From Staphylococcus chromogenes (GTDB lineage: Bacteria; Bacillota; Bacilli; Staphylococcales; Staphylococcaceae): 64,000 bases of DNA. Below, piece after piece: positions 43,240 through 52,800 of this stretch (position 1 is the first letter of the stretch; each line of letters starts with the position of its first letter). The notes under the pieces are model-generated. The model made no database searches and had not been told where the DNA came from. It saw only the letters and a program-made list of their open reading frames with translations. The stretch lies in the NCBI RefSeq assembly GCF_029024625.1, contig NZ_CP118953.1:434001-498000 (forward strand), in the 5' to 3' direction. The position numbers were made by a program, and so were the translations under genes.

Positions 43240-45637
43240 GACAAAACTTTTGATGATTGGTAACGGGATGGCAGGCGTACGCACAATTGAAGAAATTTTA
43301 GAACGTGACCCAGACAAATTTGACATCACGATTATCGGAAAAGAACCTTATCCGAACTACAACCGCATTATGTTATCGAATATTTTACAAAATAAAATGA
43401 CGGTTGAAGAAACGATTATGAATCCGTACGAATGGTATGAAGAGCGTGGCATTCGTTTAATAACAGGAGATAAGGTCGTGAAAATTGATCGTGAGGCCCA
43501 ACATGTTGAAACAGAGCAAGGCCAAATTGTGTCGTACGATCAAATGATTATTGCGACGGGTTCTGATTCATTTATTTTACCTATTGACGGATCTCGACTT
43601 GAAGGGGTCGTTGGCTTTAGAACGATTGATGATACTGAAAAAATGCTCGAAACGGCAAAAACAAAGAAAAATGCCATCGTTATCGGTGGAGGATTGCTTG
43701 GACTTGAATGTGCACGTGGACTTGTTGACCAAGGTATGAACGTGACGGTGGTGCATTTAGCAGAGTGGTTAATGGAAGTCCAACTCGATCGTAAAGCAGG
43801 AGAACTGTTAAAAGCGGATTTAGAAAAACAAGGGATTCACTTTGAACTACAAGCGAACACACAAGAGATATTAGGTGAAAAACACGTCGAAGGGATTCGT
43901 TTATCTGATGGACGCGTGCTTGAAGCGGACATGGTCGTTATGGCAGTCGGGATTCGACCTGTCACAAAAGAAGCACGTGCTGCTGGGTTAGAAATTGGCC
44001 GCGGTATTGTGGTTGATGATTTTATGAAAACAAGCGATCCTAATATTTACGCGGTCGGTGAATGTGCAGAACACCGTTCAAAAGTGTATGGTCTCGTGGC
44101 ACCATTATATGAACAAGGTAAAGTTCTTGCGGATCATATTACAGGTATTCCGACTGAAGGATATAAAGGTTCGACAACCTTTACCTCTTTAAAAGTCTCT
44201 GGCTGTGATTTATTCAGTGCAGGTTGGATTACTGAAAGCGACGGTATCCGTGGGATTGAAACATTTAATGGTGTGGACAACATCTACAAAAAAGTCTTCG
44301 TCAAAGATAAAACGATTGTCGGTGCCGTATTGTATGGAGATACTGAAGAAGGGAACCGCTTCTACAATATGATGAAAAAAGGCGACACTATCGACGAATA
44401 TACACTCGTGTCCCTCTTGCATAAAGCAGGAGAAGTCGATGCCATCAGTGTCGCTGACATGGACAACGATGAAACGATTTGTGGCTGTAATGGTGTTTCT
44501 AAAGGAACCATCATTGAAGCTATTCAAGACCAAGGCTTAAAGTCTGTGGCAGAAGTGACAAAAGCGACAAAAGCAGGAAATTCATGCGGTAAATGTAAAG
44601 GTCAAATTGCTGAACTATTAGAACATACCCTTGGAGAGGAGTTTGTCGCAAGTGCACCAACAGGAATTTGTGCATGTACAGACTTAACAAGAGACCAAAT
44701 CGTGACCCAAATTCGTGCGAAAGGTTTAAAAACGTCTAAAGAAGTCCGTCACGTCTTAGATTTCAAAGATAAAGGTGGATGTCCAAAATGTCGTCCAGCG
44801 ATCAACTACTATTTAAATATGGTGTATCCTCATGAACACGAAGATGAAAAAGCCTCTCGTTTTGCGAATGAACGCTACCATGCCAATATTCAAAATGACG
44901 GAACATTCTCAGTCATTCCACAAATGCGTGGGGGCGTAACAGACGCGGATCAATTAATACGTCTTGGAGAAGTAGCGAAAAAATATAACGTACCTTTAGT
45001 CAAAGTGACAGGTTCACAACGTATCGGGTTATATGGCGTGAAAAAAGAAGAATTACCGCAAGTATGGGAAGATTTAGATATGCGCTCAGCTTCAGCTTAC
45101 GGTAAGAAAACACGTTCAGTAAAAAGCTGTGTCGGTAAAGAGTTTTGTCGTTTCGGTACACAATATACAACAAAACTCGGCATTCGTTTAGAAAAAACGT
45201 TTGAATACATCGATACACCCCACAAATTTAAAATGGGGGTTTCTGGTTGTCCACGAAGCTGTGTAGAATCAGGCGTGAAAGACTTTGGTGTAATTGGTGT
45301 TGAAAATGGTTTCCAAATTTATGTTGGGGGTAACGGCGGTACAGACGTCGTTGTCGCTGAGTTATTAACAACGGTTGAAACAGAAGACGAAGTGGTGAAA
45401 TTATGTGGTGCGTACATGCAATATTATCGTGAAACAGGCATCTACGCTGAACGTACAGCCCCTTGGTTAAAACGTTTAGGATTTGACCAAGTGAAGTCCG
45501 TCGTTCTAGATCCTGAAAAACAAGAAGCATTGTACCAACGTATTATGGATGCGAAACGTGCTTATGAAAACGAACCATGGCACGAAGTAGTGAAAGACAC
45601 TGAGAAACGTACAATTTTTGAAGTGGAGAAGGTGTAA
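43232..45637 (+). CDS. nirB: Assimilatory-type NADH nitrite reductase, large subunit
   Basis: An 801-residue cytoplasmic enzyme reducing nitrite to ammonia with NADH. The domains in order are an FAD/NAD oxidoreductase (residues 1-about 400; KTKLLMIGNGMAGVRTIEE at the start and AIVIGGGLLGLECARGL near 150), two BFD-like [2Fe-2S] regions (ICGCNGVSKGTIIEAI with CGKCKGQ; ICACTDLTRDQ with GGCPKCRP), and a siroheme/[4Fe-4S] module with SCVGKEFCRFGTQYTTKLG and VSGCPRSCVESGVKDFGVIG, which hold the four cluster/siroheme cysteines. It overlaps the previous gene by 8 bases with GAGGAGG in front of the ATG. Confidence 0.96.
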   Translation: MSKTKLLMIGNGMAGVRTIEEILERDPDKFDITIIGKEPYPNYNRIMLSNILQNKMTVEETIMNPYEWYEERGIRLITGDKVVKIDREAQHVETEQGQIVSYDQMIIATGSDSFILPIDGSRLEGVVGFRTIDDTEKMLETAKTKKNAIVIGGGLLGLECARGLVDQGMNVTVVHLAEWLMEVQLDRKAGELLKADLEKQGIHFELQANTQEILGEKHVEGIRLSDGRVLEADMVVMAVGIRPVTKEARAAGLEIGRGIVVDDFMKTSDPNIYAVGECAEHRSKVYGLVAPLYEQGKVLADHITGIPTEGYKGSTTFTSLKVSGCDLFSAGWITESDGIRGIETFNGVDNIYKKVFVKDKTIVGAVLYGDTEEGNRFYNMMKKGDTIDEYTLVSLLHKAGEVDAISVADMDNDETICGCNGVSKGTIIEAIQDQGLKSVAEVTKATKAGNSCGKCKGQIAELLEHTLGEEFVASAPTGICACTDLTRDQIVTQIRAKGLKTSKEVRHVLDFKDKGGCPKCRPAINYYLNMVYPHEHEDEKASRFANERYHANIQNDGTFSVIPQMRGGVTDADQLIRLGEVAKKYNVPLVKVTGSQRIGLYGVKKEELPQVWEDLDMRSASAYGKKTRSVKSCVGKEFCRFGTQYTTKLGIRLEKTFEYIDTPHKFKMGVSGCPRSCVESGVKDFGVIGVENGFQIYVGGNGGTDVVVAELLTTVETEDEVVKLCGAYMQYYRETGIYAERTAPWLKRLGFDQVKSVVLDPEKQEALYQRIMDAKRAYENEPWHEVVKDTEKRTIFEVEKV

Positions 45638-45639
45638 GT

Positions 45640-45957
45640 ATGGCAATAACGCATGAAAAAGTAAAAGTGGCACATATTTCTGAATTAGAACCGTTAATCG
45701 GTAAAAAAGTCATTGTCGGTGATTTACAAATCGGTTTATTTTTAACAGAAGAGGGCGACATTCGCGCGATTAATAATGTATGCCCACATAAACAAGGGCC
45801 TTTATCTGAAGGGACAGTGAGTGGACACTATGTTTATTGTCCGTTACATGATCAAAAAATTGATTTAGAAACAGGTCAAGTTCAAGAGCCTGATGAAGGA
45901 TGCGTAGCAACGTACCCTGTTGAAGTGATAGATGGAGAAATTTATTTATGTCTTTAA
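45640..45957 (+). CDS. nirD: Nitrite reductase, small subunit
   Basis: The 105-residue partner of NirB with a Rieske-like fold. Two metal-binding pairs are intact, CPHKQGPLSEG (Cys-x-His) and CPLHDQKIDLETG (Cys-x2-His), so a [2Fe-2S] cluster is plausible; many NirD proteins have lost them. It begins 2 bp after the nirB stop, with GGAGAAGGTG overlapping the end of nirB as ribosome-binding site. It ends inside the start of sumT, whose ATG lies 10 bases before the nirD stop. Confidence 0.93.
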   Translation: MAITHEKVKVAHISELEPLIGKKVIVGDLQIGLFLTEEGDIRAINNVCPHKQGPLSEGTVSGHYVYCPLHDQKIDLETGQVQEPDEGCVATYPVEVIDGEIYLCL

Positions 45958-46874
45958 TAGCACCTCCTCAAGTCTATCTTGTAGGAGCGGGACCTGGTCA
46001 TCCGTTGTTGCTCTCTAAAAAAGCAGAGCGCTGTATTCAACGGGCGGATGTGATTTTATATGATCAACTGGTTAATCCATTCATACTGCAATTTTCATCC
46101 CCGAAAACTGAATGGATTCATGTTGGGAAAACACCTTATTCGACGTCTATGCGCCAAGAAGAAATCAATGCACTCATGGTCGAGAAAACGAAAACGCATC
46201 AAACTGTGGTTCGCTTAAAAGGGGGAGACCCTGCGATATTTGGAAGATTGGCAGACGAGGTGGATGTGTTAAAAAAAGCGGGTATTTCTTTTGAAGTCGT
46301 TCCTGGCATTACTGCAGCAAGTGCCGCAATGAGTCAACTGCATCGTGGCCTCACTGAACGCGGTGTCGCACGAAATATTACATTTACGACAGGACATTTT
46401 AAAGATGACGAAGAAGCGTCCATTGATATCACAACACTAAAAAATGGAGGAACGCTCGCCATTTATATGGGAGTGAAACGACTCCCTCATTTAATGGAAG
46501 AAGTTCGTTCGACGATACAAGAAAATTTACCAGTAGCAGTTATTTTTAATGCGACATGTGTGAATCAACACGTGATTGCAGGAGACGTCTCAACCATCTC
46601 AGAAAAAGTAGCGAATGCAGAGAGAACCGGTCCAGGGATTACTATTGTAGGTCACGTCGTTCGGGATATTTTAAAAGAACTCCCCGCGAACAAAACGATG
46701 GAATATGTATGTTTTCATGGGACGCGCACGGAAAATATGGACAAAGCGTTAGATATATATGAAGCTGGCGGATGGGCCATTATCGATAATCGAGATGTGG
46801 AAGATTTGCATCCGACACAAACAGCGCTTTTGACTGAATTAATGAACACGACCACATTTACACAACATTTATAA
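45948..46874 (+). CDS. sumT: Uroporphyrinogen-III C-methyltransferase
   Basis: A 308-residue enzyme adding two methyl groups from S-adenosylmethionine to uroporphyrinogen III, giving precorrin-2, the first committed step to siroheme. The family motif VYLVGAGPGHPLLLSKKAERCI is at residues 9-30, with VVRLKGGDPAIFGR near 85-98, VVPGITAASAA near 117-127 and TLAIYMGVKRLP. It is longer than stand-alone methyltransferases of about 260 residues by a C-terminal tail, much as the S. aureus counterpart. It overlaps nirD and ends the nir operon with a terminator. Confidence 0.93.
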   Translation: MSLIAPPQVYLVGAGPGHPLLLSKKAERCIQRADVILYDQLVNPFILQFSSPKTEWIHVGKTPYSTSMRQEEINALMVEKTKTHQTVVRLKGGDPAIFGRLADEVDVLKKAGISFEVVPGITAASAAMSQLHRGLTERGVARNITFTTGHFKDDEEASIDITTLKNGGTLAIYMGVKRLPHLMEEVRSTIQENLPVAVIFNATCVNQHVIAGDVSTISEKVANAERTGPGITIVGHVVRDILKELPANKTMEYVCFHGTRTENMDKALDIYEAGGWAIIDNRDVEDLHPTQTALLTELMNTTTFTQHL

Positions 46875-46879
46875 ATTTT

Positions 46880-46921
46880 AACCAACGTCTGCTTTTTAAG
46901 AAGGAGGCGTTGGTTTTTTTA
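46880..46921 (+). terminator. Terminator of the nir operon
   Basis: AACCAACG pairs with CGTTGGTT, followed by TTTTTTT; the interior loop is long. Confidence 0.8.
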
Positions 46922-47026
46922 CATCTTTTTCAAGTAAATTTCATAATGGTTTCATATTTTTATAAAGAGTTGTGCTAGGATAAAAGTGTACAACCTATTT
47001 GTACGATTCTTTTAGGGAGGTTACAT

Positions 47027-49531
47027 ATGAAGCGACGAAGTTTATACAGTGTATGTTTTGTCCTCTTGTTGTTTGGGATTTTCATGTGGCTTTTACCATC
47101 ACAGTCCTATGCAAAAACAACACTACAGGAGACAACAAACACGACGATAGCACCCGCCGCAACTGAGCCGTTACCACCAACGAACAATCAGACGCCATCC
47201 ACAAATAATGGCACGGCGATAACAACACTGGACAATCAGACATCATCTACGAATGACAACACGGCGATAGCACCATCGAACGCTGACACAGGTGCATCAG
47301 ATTCATCAGATTTATCAGAAACACAGCGGACAACGAGTGAGCGTCCAGGAACTATGAGTACGACTCAAACTGAGGCCACGCCTTCGCCCCCTTCACAACC
47401 CGTTGAAGCTGTCGAAAATAACGTGCCAAAGTCAAACGCGCCACAAGTTGCGAAAGAAGTGACTCAATCTCAGGCACCCGCAACATTAACGGATGTCCAA
47501 AGAACCGCTCAACCTAAACAAGCCGTTGCATCCGCATCCACAGAACATACTATTTTACATACGAATGATATGCATGGCCGTTTAGTTGAAGAACCGGACC
47601 GAGTTATCGGAATGGCTAAAACAAAAACGATTAAAGATCAAAATCAACCAGACCTCATGCTAGATGCTGGAGATGCTTTTCAAGGGTTGCCATTATCTAA
47701 CCAATCCAAAGGGGAAGAAATGGCAAAAGCAATGAATGCGGTAGGGTATGATGCGATGGTACCCGGAAATCATGAATTTGATTTTGGGTACGATCAATTG
47801 AAGAAATTGGAAGGCATGTTGAATTTTCCGATTTTAAGTTCTAATATTTATAAAGACCATCAATTGGCGTTCAAGCCTTCCACAATCATCGAGAAAAACG
47901 GAGTGCGTTACGGCATTATCGGTGTGACCACACCGGAAACGAAAACAAAAACAAGTCCAACTGGCATTCAAGGTGTCACATTTGAAGATCCTTTGCCAAG
48001 TGTCCTACGCGAAATGAATCAACTGAATGGGAAAGTCGATGCCTTTGTCATTCTTTCACATCTAGGCGTTGATCCAACGACACAACAAACGTGGCGTTCA
48101 GATTATTTAACGCAACAAATTAGTCAAAATAAGCAGTTTACAGTGCCAACGATTGTTATTGATGGCCATTCGCACACCGTGATGCAAAATGGACAAACGT
48201 ATGGCAAGGATGTATTGGCGCAAACTGGAACGGCCTTAGCTAATATTGGGAAAATTACATTTGATTTTAATCCACCTACGATTCGAAATTTAAAAGCATC
48301 CTTGATTAATGTCAATGATGTCGCAGATGTAGTGCCTGACGCAACAGTGAAAGCACAAGTGGACAAAGCTAATGCTGCGTTTTTAAAAGAAACATCAGAA
48401 GTGGTCATTCCTAATAATACTGTTGAATTCCAAGGTGAGCGTGACGATGTTCGCCGTCATGAAACAAATTTAGGAAATGCCATTGCAGATGCGATGGAAG
48501 CATATAGTCTGGAGCATTTCAGTCATCCGGCTGATTTTGCTGTGACCAATAGTGGCGGTATTCGTGCGTCTATCGGAAAAGGGAAAGTCACTTTAAACGA
48601 TATTATTACCGTATTACCTTTTGGCAATACAATCTCTCAAATTCAAGTCAAAGGGAGTGACGTCCTCGCTGCATTTGAACACAGTTTAAGTGCACCTCTA
48701 GAAAATAATGAGGGCAAACAACAATTGTCTGCAAATGGGGGCTTATTACAAGTATCGAAATCCATTCGTGTCTATTTTGATATGTCTCAAGCGCCGGGAC
48801 AACGTATTAAAGCCATCCATATTTTAAATAAAGCGACGGGACAATACGAAGCATTGGATCCAAATCGCACGTATCGCGTGGCGACAAATGACTTTACCGC
48901 TTCAGGTGGAGACGGATTTACAATGTTTGGTGGGCCGAGAGAAGAAGGACTGTCTTTAGATAAAGTGTTTGCGGATTATTTAAAACAAGCCGATCTATCT
49001 CAATATGAAACAACAAAACCAACAAGGATCATCAATGGAGAACCAGAAGTTTTAAAAGCAAATCAACCAGAAAAAATCATTCCATTTCCAAAACTGAGTG
49101 ATAAAGCCAACTCCTCTTCCAAACAGAACCATGGCTATCACACACAAGGGCCTGGGACATGTATATTTGATCAAAAAGGGAACCTTATCCACAGAAAATC
49201 TGGAAAAATCATCATACCTGCTTCACCTGTAACGTCATCTATTCAAGAAGGTGTGATTGTCCAAAATCAACAAGTGATTTCAAAACGTACGGGAAAAGCA
49301 TTGTTTCCTAAGTCTGCTTTAATACATTATCATGGTCAACCTGCCTATATAAATGACAAAGGCGCACTTGTGTCATTTAACACAGGTAAGACCATGTTAA
49401 CTGCACAAGAAGTTCAACAACATTCGACGTCGACGTTACCGAATACTGGTGAGACACAACAAGCCCCTGTATTCTTAGGAGGAATATTGATTGTCAGCGG
49501 ACTCGTGCTTGTGAGACGTTTTACAGCATAA
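47027..49531 (+). CDS. adsA: Cell-wall anchored 5'-nucleotidase (AdsA-like adenosine synthase)
   Basis: An 834-residue surface protein. A signal peptide occupies about residues 1-29. A Thr/Ser/Pro/Asn-rich low-complexity part (30-170) contains the imperfect repeats NQTPSTNNGTAI and NQTSSTNDNTAI. The metallophosphatase domain has ILHTNDMHGRL near 176, LDAGDAFQG near 209, PGNHEFDFGYD near 242 and DGHSHT; a 5'-nucleotidase C-terminal domain follows with TNSGGIRASI. Near the end, three similar 20-residue units precede LPNTG (residues 804-808), a hydrophobic helix and a basic tail. In S. aureus, AdsA makes adenosine from AMP/ATP to blunt immunity; the same role is inferred here. It lies oddly between the nir and nar operons. 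Confidence 0.85.
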   Translation: MKRRSLYSVCFVLLLFGIFMWLLPSQSYAKTTLQETTNTTIAPAATEPLPPTNNQTPSTNNGTAITTLDNQTSSTNDNTAIAPSNADTGASDSSDLSETQRTTSERPGTMSTTQTEATPSPPSQPVEAVENNVPKSNAPQVAKEVTQSQAPATLTDVQRTAQPKQAVASASTEHTILHTNDMHGRLVEEPDRVIGMAKTKTIKDQNQPDLMLDAGDAFQGLPLSNQSKGEEMAKAMNAVGYDAMVPGNHEFDFGYDQLKKLEGMLNFPILSSNIYKDHQLAFKPSTIIEKNGVRYGIIGVTTPETKTKTSPTGIQGVTFEDPLPSVLREMNQLNGKVDAFVILSHLGVDPTTQQTWRSDYLTQQISQNKQFTVPTIVIDGHSHTVMQNGQTYGKDVLAQTGTALANIGKITFDFNPPTIRNLKASLINVNDVADVVPDATVKAQVDKANAAFLKETSEVVIPNNTVEFQGERDDVRRHETNLGNAIADAMEAYSLEHFSHPADFAVTNSGGIRASIGKGKVTLNDIITVLPFGNTISQIQVKGSDVLAAFEHSLSAPLENNEGKQQLSANGGLLQVSKSIRVYFDMSQAPGQRIKAIHILNKATGQYEALDPNRTYRVATNDFTASGGDGFTMFGGPREEGLSLDKVFADYLKQADLSQYETTKPTRIINGEPEVLKANQPEKIIPFPKLSDKANSSSKQNHGYHTQGPGTCIFDQKGNLIHRKSGKIIIPASPVTSSIQEGVIVQNQQVISKRTGKALFPKSALIHYHGQPAYINDKGALVSFNTGKTMLTAQEVQQHSTSTLPNTGETQQAPVFLGGILIVSGLVLVRRFTA

Positions 49532-49600
49532 AATGGATATGAAAAATTGATAAACCCCAGGTCAACAATCCCTTTAAAGAGGGACGACCTGTGAATAGAG

Positions 49601-49636
49601 ACAAACCTTACTTACCGCAAGTAAGGTTTGTTTTTT
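49601..49636 (+). terminator. Terminator after the LPXTG nucleotidase
   Basis: CAAACCTTACTT pairs perfectly with AAGTAAGGTTTG around ACCGC, followed by a T run. Confidence 0.9.
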
Positions 49637-49707
49637 ATGTCATTTTTTATTTTTTTCTTAGTGGAATGGGAATTGAACACATCATCTGAAGAGGCACCCA
49701 CAAAAGT

Positions 49708-49725
49708 ATGTGAATTTTTTAACAT
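49708..49725 (+). promoter_or_regulatory. Rex-like site upstream of narG
   Basis: ATGTGAATTTTTTAACAT resembles the Rex consensus TTGTGAAWWWWTTCACAA with three mismatches. narG is a known Rex target in S. aureus, which adds weight to a weak match. Confidence 0.45.
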
Positions 49726-49766
49726 TAGGGGATTTCACCTAGGAATTAGGTATTTCCCTAATGTTA
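49721..49766 (+). promoter_or_regulatory. NreC-type operator upstream of narG
   Basis: AACATTAGGG and CCCTAATGTT form a 10-bp perfect inverted repeat (49721-49730 and 49756-49765). Within it TAGGTATTTCCCTA (49747-49760) matches TAGGG-N4-CCCTA with one mismatch. This is where NreC is expected to activate nar transcription when oxygen is absent and nitrate present. Confidence 0.65.
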
Positions 49767-49830
49767 CGAATGGTTGAACGATTATACAATAAAAGTAATT
49801 CGGAAAGCCTATGTATTAAGGAGGATGAAC

Positions 49831-52800
49831 ATGGTTAAATTTGGATTGAATTTCTTTAAACCGACTGAAAAGTTCAATGGCAACTGGTCAGTTTTAGAAC
49901 ATAAAAGCCGTGAATGGGAAAAGATGTATAGAGAAAGATGGAGTCATGACAAAGTCGTTCGTACGACGCATGGTGTGAACTGTACAGGTTCATGTTCATG
50001 GAAAGTATTTGTTAAAAATGGTGTCATTACATGGGAGAACCAACAAATTGATTACCCAAGCTGTGGACCGGATATGCCTGAATTTGAACCCCGTGGTTGT
50101 CCGCGTGGCGCTTCGTTTTCATGGTATGAATACAGTCCATTACGTATTAAATATCCATATGTACGAGGAAAATTATGGGATTTATGGACGAGCGCATTAG
50201 ATGAACATCATGATCCGATTAAGGCATGGGCTTCCATTGTAGAAAATGACGAAAAAGCGAAAATATATAAATCGGCACGTGGTAAGGGCGGACATGTACG
50301 TGCCAACTGGAAAGATGTTTCTCAACTCATTGCCGCACAATTAATTTATACGATCAAAAAAGACGGCCCAGACCGTATTGCTGGATTTACACCTATTCCT
50401 GCGATGTCGATGATTAGCTATGCTGCGGGTGCACGATTCATTTCATTACTTGGTGGAGAAATGTTAAGTTTCTATGATTGGTATGCGGATTTACCACCAG
50501 CTTCACCACAAATTTGGGGTGAACAAACAGACGTTCCTGAATCCAGTGACTGGTATAACTCTTCATACATTATGATGTGGGGGTCTAACGTTCCGCTTAC
50601 ACGTACACCAGATGCTCACTTTATGACTGAAGTCCGTTATAAAGGGGCGAAAGTCATTTCAGTTGCGCCAGACTATGCTGAAAACGTGAAGTTTGCGGAT
50701 AACTGGATGGCACCTAATCCAGGGACGGATGCCGCTATTGCTCAAGCGATGACCCACGTTATTTTACAAGAATTTTATGAAGATCAACCGTCTGAAATGT
50801 TTATCAATTATGCCAAACAATATTCAGATATGCCATTTATCATTCGCTTAGACCAAGATGAAAAAGGCTATAAAGCAGGACGTTTCTTACGTTCAAGTGA
50901 TTTAGGAAGCACAACGCCAAACAGCGAGTGGAAACCGGTGGTTATCGATGCTTTAACAGATACGATTCAAGTACCGAACGGGACAATGGGACAACGTTGG
51001 GAAGAAGGCAAACAATGGAATTTGAAACTTGAAAATGAACAAGGTGAAAAAATTGATCCGAGTCTATCAGTCGTAAGTGGAGACCACGACATTGTGACAA
51101 TTCAATTCCCATTTTTTGATAACGCAGGCAATGGTGTTTTTGAACGTCCGATTGCGGTCAGAAAACTGACATTAGCAAACGGTGAAGAAGTGTTAGCGAC
51201 AACGATTTATGACTTAATGACAAGTCAATATGGCGTTAAACGTTTTAATCATCCGCTTGAATCAAAAGGCTTAGAGGATGCGGATTCATTCTACACACCA
51301 GCATGGCAAGAAAAAGTGACAAGTGTCAAAGCAAATCTAGTGACACAAGTGGCCCGAGAATTTGCGCAAAACGCGATTGATACGGGTGGCCGTTCGATGA
51401 TTATTATGGGTGCGGGGATTAACCACTGGTTCAACTCTGATATGATTTATCGTTCTATTTTAAACCTCGTCATCCTTTGCGGTTGTCAAGGGGTTAACGG
51501 CGGGGGCTGGGCACATTATGTTGGCCAAGAAAAATGTCGCCCAATTGAAGGATGGAATACGATTGCTTTTGCGAAAGACTGGCAAGCACCGCCACGTTTA
51601 CAAAACGGCACAAGTTGGTTCTATTTTGCGACAGACCAATGGAAGTATGAAGAATCTGGCGTTGATCGCTTAGCTTCACCACTTGCAGACAGCGTGAAGT
51701 TACAACATCCCGCTGACTACAATGTACTCGCGGCTCGTAACGGTTGGTTGCCTTCATATCCACAATTTGATCGTAACAGTTTATTGTGGGGCGAAGAAGC
51801 AAAAGATGCAGGTGACTTTTCAAATGAAGCAATTTTACAACGTGCGTTAGAAGATGTGAAATCACGTGAAACGAAATTTGCAATTGAAGATCCAGATTTA
51901 CGTAAAAATCATCCGAAAACGTTGTTCGTTTGGCGTTCAAACTTAATTTCAAGTTCTGCCAAAGGACAAGAGTATTTCATGAAACATTTACTTGGTGCCA
52001 AATCAGCATTAATGGCAGAACCGAATGAGACTGAAAAGCCAGATGAAATTACGTGGAGAGAAGATACAGTCGGAAAATTAGATTTACTTGTATCATTGGA
52101 TTTCCGTATGACTGCGACACCGTTATATTCAGATATCGTGCTACCAGCAGCAACATGGTATGAAAAACATGACTTATCATCAACAGATATGCATCCTTTC
52201 ATCCATCCGTTTAATCCAGCAATAGATCCATTATGGGAATCACGTTCGGACTGGGATATTTTCAAAACGATCAGTAAAACATTCTCAGAAATGTCGCGTG
52301 TCCACTTAACTGGAACATATAAAGATGTTGTGACCTCACCACTTGCACATGATTCTAAGCAAGAAATTGCGCTTGCTTATGGTAAAGTACATGACTGGAC
52401 AAAAGGTGAAATTGAACCAATTCCAGGTAAAACAATGCCAGGATTTGCGGTGGTTGATCGTACGTATACAGATGTATATGACAAATTTATTTCTGTCGGT
52501 CCATTACTTGAAAATGGTAAAGTTGGCGCGCACGGCGTAAGTTTCTCAGTTAAAGAACAATACGATGAATTACGTAGCATGGTTGGCACATGGGAAGATG
52601 ATACGGTTAAAAATAATAAACCAAGAATTGATACAGCACGTAAAGTGGCAGATGTCATCTTAAATGTGTCTTCTGCGTCTAATGGTCGTGTGTCACAAAA
52701 ATCATATGAAGATTTAGAACAACAAACAGGCATGGAACTTAAAGATATTTCCATCGAACGTGCGTCTGAAAAAATCACGTTCTTAAATATTACATCGCAA

